DNA from: Margaritifera margaritifera
Taxonomy: Eukaryota; Mollusca; Bivalvia; Unionida; Margaritiferidae
Assembly: GCA_029931535.1 (NCBI GenBank)
Contig: JAQPZY010001498.1
Location: 2,120,001 to 2,184,000, forward strand
DNA length: 64,000 nucleotides
Direction: 5' to 3'
Shown: piece after piece, positions 58,945 to 64,000 of the stretch
Position numbering within the stretch: the first letter of the stretch is position 1
Layout of the letters: the number at the start of each line of letters is the position of its first letter
The notes under the pieces: generated by a model
Database searches by the model: none
The model's input: the letters and a program-made list of their open reading frames with translations, nothing else
Told to the model about the DNA's origin: nothing
Translations under genes and position numbers: made by a program

Positions 58945-59000
58945 GTTACATTATTTGTCTCCCGCAAGGCTCTGCCAAGCTGGGAGACAAATAATGTAAC
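58945..59000. repeat. Perfect 19-bp-stem hairpin
   Basis: The arms 'gttacattatttgtctccc' (58945-58963) and 'gggagacaaataatgtaac' (58982-59000) are exact complements around an 18-nt loop. Weaker pairing ('acaaggaaatc' with 'gattttcttgt') may extend it outward. No open frame. It may be a foldback relic or a transcribed hairpin. Confidence 0.85.
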
Positions 59001-59438
59001 CCTTTGACTGGGATTTTCTTGTCTCTATGCAAACCCCTTTCAAATTAAAATAATCCTTCAGTTTTGCAATATAGTTTAGCACATTCAATGCATACAGTAT
59101 TCATCAGATACTATTTCATCACCTTTCTCTATAGGTCATTCGATCTTAAAACATTTCATAAAAATTTAACTAATTATATAAGTAGGATCATACTATTATC
59201 TGCCGCTCTTACAAAATAATAATAATTTAACAGTTATGACTTTTTTGTGCGTTGTCTGTATTGCACCAAAAGCATCACAGGTCACGTGCTATTGTTTTGT
59301 AAACACAGCACATTAATATGAATATGTTAATGAAAGTGGTGGCATGCGAAAATAACAACAGAAAACATTTGATAGTATGGCGATATTATCATAGTGGATG
59401 TCATATAAAAATAACAATAAATAATTTTGTTTATAATG

Positions 59439-60109
59439 CGCGGTACTCTCCAGTTTTGAACTTTGCTACTCTCCAGTTTCGTACTTTGCATAGGGTTAGA
59501 TTTTTAAATAAAAAGAATTACCCTGGTATTCCTCACTGGTTGTCCTGGCTATTTAAAAAGACCTTGTATATCTTAGGTATTGTTAAAAGAACTCTAAATT
59601 CCCTTTATTTTGGTGTATGATTGATGGGTGCAATTTGGGTTATAGAGTATACAGCTTGGTCTTACTTAAGATGTGCACCTCTCAAAAAACTGCTAGCTCC
59701 GCGTGGTCATTTTCACTTCCTGGACTTCAAAGGTAAATATAAAAAAAGAGCCGATAACTTTTTTTACTTTTTATATATTTTGTAATTCATTCATTGTACT
59801 TTCAGAGGCTGGTATTGCCTACTCTGGCAAAATTTGTTTCCCTATTTTAATAACTGCTGAAAATAGTGTACTTTTGACTAATTCAGGCTGATTTTTTGAG
59901 TACTTTGGAGCAAGCATTTCTGTCTGCTATGTGCTTAGATCATGTCCAATTTCCACAAGTAAAATATGTAAAGAAATTTCAGCCAAAGTACATGAAAGTA
60001 GCATAGAGGTATGCCAACATTCTCTCCATTGTGCATGTTGCAAATGCAAACAACTTCATCTTACACCTGTCACTCTCTCAGAAGCACATATTATCTGTAG
60101 AGCACCCCA
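59439..60109 (-). mobile_element. Non-autonomous TIR element, copy 3 (inverted)
   Basis: Reverse complement of the 10351 copy along its length, from 'cggtactctccagt' to 'ctgtagagcacccc'. The terminal 'tactctccagtttt' is duplicated. It lacks the LTR found in copy 1, which confirms that the LTR is a later insertion. Confidence 0.78.
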
Positions 60110-60360
60110 ATGATAGCTTATAACATTTTAAAAAGTAGTTTATATGGAAACCTTTAACTTTCGAAAAAGTAGCTGGTAAAAGTGCTGTGGCTAGCATGTA
60201 GACACAATAACAGACAACCAGGCTGAGACAACTGGACTGAGATAAGAAAAGTAAAGTTAGCAAATCAGCTAAATTTCTCTGTCACAATGGTGAGAAAATT
60301 GTTCTCAATGTGGCAACTGTTTAAGTCCCTATTCACCATTCAGGACCTGTGAGTGTGAAG

Positions 60361-61472
60361 CAGGGCTCAAATTGAATGCTAATCCGCTAACCTGCAGTTA
60401 GTGACTGTTCTGACAGATCACTAAAACCCCAGCCATCACTAATCCGTTGGAGCAGCAAACATTTCCGCTAGTTGCTATCATAACAGTTGGCAAGTGGTCT
60501 TGTGTTGGATGTATGAAATAAAATGAAAGTCGGCATTCTCTTTAATGGTTTCTTGATTTGTTCATTGTGTTATTTTGAGTACCTACCAACATGCTGCACT
60601 TGATGAGGTACAATAAATGCTCGGTGCACAAATGGACAAGTGTTAAACTACACATCAAGTAAATTAATGCGATTATTGTCAAAACAGTCGTCGCGCATGT
60701 AGAACTAGCCTGATAATTGGCCCCAAGCACTGATTTCAGTACTGATTAATAGCAAAAGGTATAGGGTATCAGGCTAATACTGACCAATCAGAAAAGGTTG
60801 TGTTCGCTGACTCAACGAATAATCTAGAATAATACCAGATGTGCTTTTATATTTATATTGTTGTTGATAAACATTCAATGCATTGTGCAGTGACAATTGC
60901 AAAGTGTGCTGTCACCACCAAAACAGACAGATATTAGATGATACGAGAGAGCATGATCACATACATGTTAAAGAGAAGATACTAAGAAAGCACCAGAAAT
61001 CCTGGGCACATAAATATGAATGGCTGAAGTATGACCCTGGAAAGGATGTGATGTTGTGCACTTTCTGCACTTAGTATTCAGAGAAATACGAAAATGCACA
61101 GGGGTACTTCATTCATTGATGGGCATAACAACTTTCGTATATCATCCCTGAAATCACACAATTCAAGCTACCTACATATACTGGCAGAGGGATACATGAA
61201 ATCAATACAGAAAGTTGGTTAGTCAGAATCAGAGCAATAACAGGAGTGCCTTGAAGAAGCTTGAACATGAACTTTCAACTTTTCACGAGTCTTGCTGGCT
61301 AAATACATTTGGTATTGTTTTGAGTTGATAGTAATGAAAACTAAATGTTGAATTAGAAACTGTACTGGCTTTTGTTTGATTTTAGCAGGATCTGTGAAAT
61401 TTAGGCATGATCAGTCAAAGTTTTATTATGGTGATCCTGTGGGTTACTGAAAAAAATCCTAATTTCGAGCGT
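60361..61472 (+). mobile_element. hAT-like transposon, copy 2, with a transposase-domain remnant
   Basis: It begins CAGGGCTCAAATTGAATGC and ends near 'aatttcgagc', flanked by the imperfect pair GTGTGAAG/TGGTGAAG. A short + strand stretch reads KHQKSWAHKYEWLKYDPGKD and then VMLCTFC. This matches the 'W..KY.WL.YD.....M.C..C' zinc-finger segment at the start of hAT-derived and ZNF862-like proteins. The catalytic domain is missing. Confidence 0.75.
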
Positions 61473-61479
61473 TGGTGAA

Positions 61480-62990
61480 GGGATTTTTTACCATTTTTAA
61501 ATCTGAGGATGTTCTCTGCACAAAATACCAGACACATGTAATCTTGATCTTCTCAACTCAACCACTTTTTTTCAGGCTATTTACACATACTGTATATTCA
61601 TAGCTGCTGCATGAGGTATGAATTGCAATGCTACATCCAGCATTGCAGCTGCATAGTTCAGGTGATCCTAACTTTGGATTAACCTGATGCAAACATAAGT
61701 TAACATCAATACTGTACAAATGAATGCAGAACTGGATAATGTTATCAGATGTTTTATTTTTAATAGCAATGACAAACAGTTCCACCATATTGCCATTTGT
61801 ATTTGTTGTAATGCAACATAACCCATTTTCACTGGATATTTTTTTTTTTTTTCAATGGACTATGAAGCAATTTTGATTTGACTAAATGGGAAAAAGGTTA
61901 AAAAATTAAAACAACAGATGTCGTGTAAATATCACAAAATGAATTTTGAGAAATCATTTTTAAAAATCTTTTTTCTATGTATTCAAATTAAAATTGCTTA
62001 ATAGTCTATTGAAAAAACAGTAACAAATATCCAGTGAAAATGAGTTAGGTTTGCATTACGACAGATGCAAATGGCAATGTGGCAGAACAGTTTGTCATCA
62101 CTAGTCTACTACTATACCATATGAAAAAGGAAGTCATCAGGTGATCTACACTTACCAACTGCAAGATGATTACAGGCAGAATTGCTTATAAATTTGTATT
62201 TAAAATAAGTTAATGTTTATATACATATAAACATTATTGAGACAAGTATAGGTACCATCCAATCTCCTGATTTCGGTCCTGTCATTCAATCGTGCGCCAT
62301 GTTTCTAGCGACATAACTTGTTTTGAGATAATGATGTCATCAACTGTGTCACCAGCGTTCTTCAAGAGTGACATCAAGTATTTAATAAGTAAAATGGGAC
62401 AAAATGAGATTTAAACAGGTAATTTCATGTAATTTTTAAAAATCATAATGAAAATCTATATTTTCACTAATGCCTTATTTGTCTGATATTTTGGCCTTGA
62501 AATTAGTATTATATGCTAAAAATAGGTCCGCTGATCACATTTTGGCTTTGTTTACATATCTTAAACAGGAAAACCCACTTTGTGAATTTATACAACGGCA
62601 AAGCCAATGTAAATATTTAGTTTTAATCATGTGGGGTTCTTATACAACATACCAAAAAATTTACACTGGAAATGTATATTCACTATTGACATTTTTGTTT
62701 CAGTATTATTTCATAATAAAAATATATTCTACATCAAAAGACACTGAATCTATTATAATAAAATGTGTATCCATTCACCAGTGTCTATTTGTAAATTTCT
62801 CTCTACCTGTCTCTCTCTACTGATTCATGTATTTATATGGTAAAGAACAAGCAAGCAGTAATGTAAGTATACAAAATGTATATAGAATGAACGGAAAAAA
62901 AATTCATTTAAATTTTTTTATTTATTTCAAAAACACGGTGACGCTATAAACTAATAAATATCCATATGTTGGCCTAACTGGCACATTCCG
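61480..62990. other. Region left of the candidate promoter, no gene seen
   Basis: Contains a T12 run near 61840, a TGATGTCATCA motif at 62332-62342 that resembles a CRE half-site palindrome, and a CTTACC (donor-like on the - strand) near 62152-62157. None is strong enough to call. Confidence 0.3.
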
Positions 62991-62997
62991 GTCATAT

Positions 62998-63007
62998 GTC
63001 ACGTGAC
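62998..63007. promoter_or_regulatory. Perfect GTCACGTGAC palindrome (CLEAR/E-box type)
   Basis: The 10-bp palindrome equals the CLEAR element consensus bound by TFEB/MITF-type bHLH-ZIP factors, which drive lysosomal and V-ATPase genes in vertebrates (established knowledge). It lies 22 bp before a candidate ATG on the + strand and about 6.8 kb upstream of the ATP6V1C start codon on the - strand. It could serve either gene; binding is inferred from sequence only. Confidence 0.5.
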
Positions 63008-63029
63008 TTTTTAGTCAGTGTCACGAACC

Positions 63030-63078
63030 ATGGAGGCACTATCAGAAATAAGTAAACTTATACATGCTTGGAAAAATG
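63030..63078 (+). CDS. Possible first coding exon of a gene continuing off the right edge
   Basis: An ATG in strong context (GAACCATGG) opens MEALSEISKLIHAWKN plus the first base of a Gly codon, then a GTAATT donor at 63079. A perfect GTCACGTGAC palindrome ends 22 bp upstream of the ATG. If the donor is not used, the frame continues to a stop at 63134, giving a 34-residue small ORF. I do not recognise the protein. No second exon could be fixed before the window ends. Confidence 0.35.
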
Positions 63079-63840
63079 GTAATTCTGAATTAATGTACAT
63101 GAATGCCAAATATTTTTTAACGATGATTAAATGAAGTGTATATATTTGAACACTTTCTATATTTATTTGAATAAATTCTCACAATATTATAACGAACGCG
63201 TTAAAATTCACGTTACGGGCACGAAATATGGCTGTTCAAGGTTAGTATATGAAATTTTTGACAGACTGTTTCTGTGATAGCAGGCATGTTCATTCTCTAA
63301 TAACTTTTAATTGCTGTAAGGTATTAAAATGAAACTAGCACCGTTGTGTTTGTCTTAAACAGACCTGATCAGTGGTGTATAATACTTGCCATCTTTCATT
63401 ATAGTTTTAAAAAATGGCTTGTCATTGCCATCTTTAAAATCAGCCTAGAATTAAAAATAACCCCGATAATGTCCCAAAACTCTCTCTTTTACGTGATCGG
63501 ATAAACTTTGATGAGTGCAACATATAGCTGGTACAAAAGATTACCAACAGCCTTCTACCAAACGAGAATTTGTGATCAATTTGTAATTTTTGACCCGTTT
63601 TAAAGAGAGAACGTCTATTTCCTGAGGGCAATACACACAGGGTAATTCCCCGGACTTCTTCTGAAGCAAACTATACAGAAATCACAAGTAAATTGAATAA
63701 ATTAGCTTCCTTATGTTCATTATCTACAAACGCACCTCTTCCAAAGAAACTACTGAAACTTTGCTATTTTCCTCGAATTTGACGTTCTCAATAGCCGTTT
63801 TACAACTTGTGGTCATCCATATTGTTCTCACGAGATGGGA

Positions 63841-63858
63841 ACTTCCGGTACTTCCGGT
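63841..63858. promoter_or_regulatory. Two tandem ETS-type sites (ACTTCCGGT twice)
   Basis: A perfect 9-bp direct repeat, each copy holding CCGGAAGT on the - strand. Paired ETS/GABP sites mark many TATA-less housekeeping promoters. The position suits a promoter driving leftward transcription, with a possible non-coding first exon of ATP6V1C ending at a GTGCGT donor (63735-63730). The surrounding DNA is richer in CG dinucleotides than the rest of the window. Confidence 0.4.
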
Positions 63859-64000
63859 TACATTCAGTCTGGATCCCTGAACAACTAACCCTCTTCATAA
63901 CCAGTCAGTCGAGTCTTTTCCCCAATAATCAGCAAACACACCTCGGAAATGCTGCATGATTACGAAAGCCGTAAGGCCATACTTTGCGATCTCGAGGCTC

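Noticed and set aside
62158..62320. Alternative non-coding first exon of ATP6V1C with a GTAAGT donor at 62157
   Set aside because: The donor is good, but no promoter motif cluster is nearby apart from a weak GCCATGTTT. Kept only as the competing hypothesis to the 63.7-kb exon.

Overview
The window is eukaryotic, AT-rich, intron-containing animal DNA, most likely from a bivalve or another mollusc. This rests on the lophotrochozoan-like V-ATPase gene and on several repeat types common in bivalve genomes: tRNA-derived SINEs, 'AAGGGAGGTAACTC' motifs, 'ccataactctgtccaaaatgg' arrays, and '(c)ccactgcaa..agtgggggca' elements ending in 'cacaaatctag'. The species assignment is inference. No bacterial-type operons, CRISPR arrays or intact viral genomes are visible.

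Two cellular genes are clear. (1) At the left edge, on the + strand, are the last two exons (1170-1265 and 3306-3746) of a gene encoding an acidic, low-complexity C-terminus that I cannot identify. (2) On the - strand, from 56180 down to 22829, lies a complete coding region for V-type proton ATPase subunit C (ATP6V1C). It has eleven coding exons over about 33 kb. Every exon was placed by homology, every junction is GT-AG, and all phases join to a 383-residue protein (human is 382). A possible third gene, on the + strand, begins at 63030 just after a perfect GTCACGTGAC palindrome. The right end (about 63.0-63.9 kb) looks like a promoter area.

The rest is repeat-derived. The 4-22.8 kb intergenic stretch holds a TIR element carrying a probable solo LTR, a second clean copy of the same TIR element, SINEs, a minisatellite with a 221-codon phantom ORF, a degenerate Ty3/Gypsy pol fragment, and two long tandem-array elements. 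The introns of ATP6V1C hold three full copies and one partial copy of a double-hairpin foldback element, an identical 278-bp tandem duplication, a roughly 26-copy 41-bp minisatellite abutting a 3' splice site, one array element nested in another, a decayed DIRS-type (tyrosine-recombinase) retrotransposon, a hAT-like transposon with an intact target duplication, a hairpin minisatellite, and a roughly 100-bp TA tract close to a 5' splice site. Right of the gene are an isolated 19-bp perfect hairpin, a third TIR element copy (inverted) and a second hAT-like copy.

No previously undescribed multi-gene system is evident. The most noteworthy items are the foldback family, the repeats abutting splice sites, the DIRS remnant, and the GTCACGTGAC site near the V-ATPase gene's 5' end.
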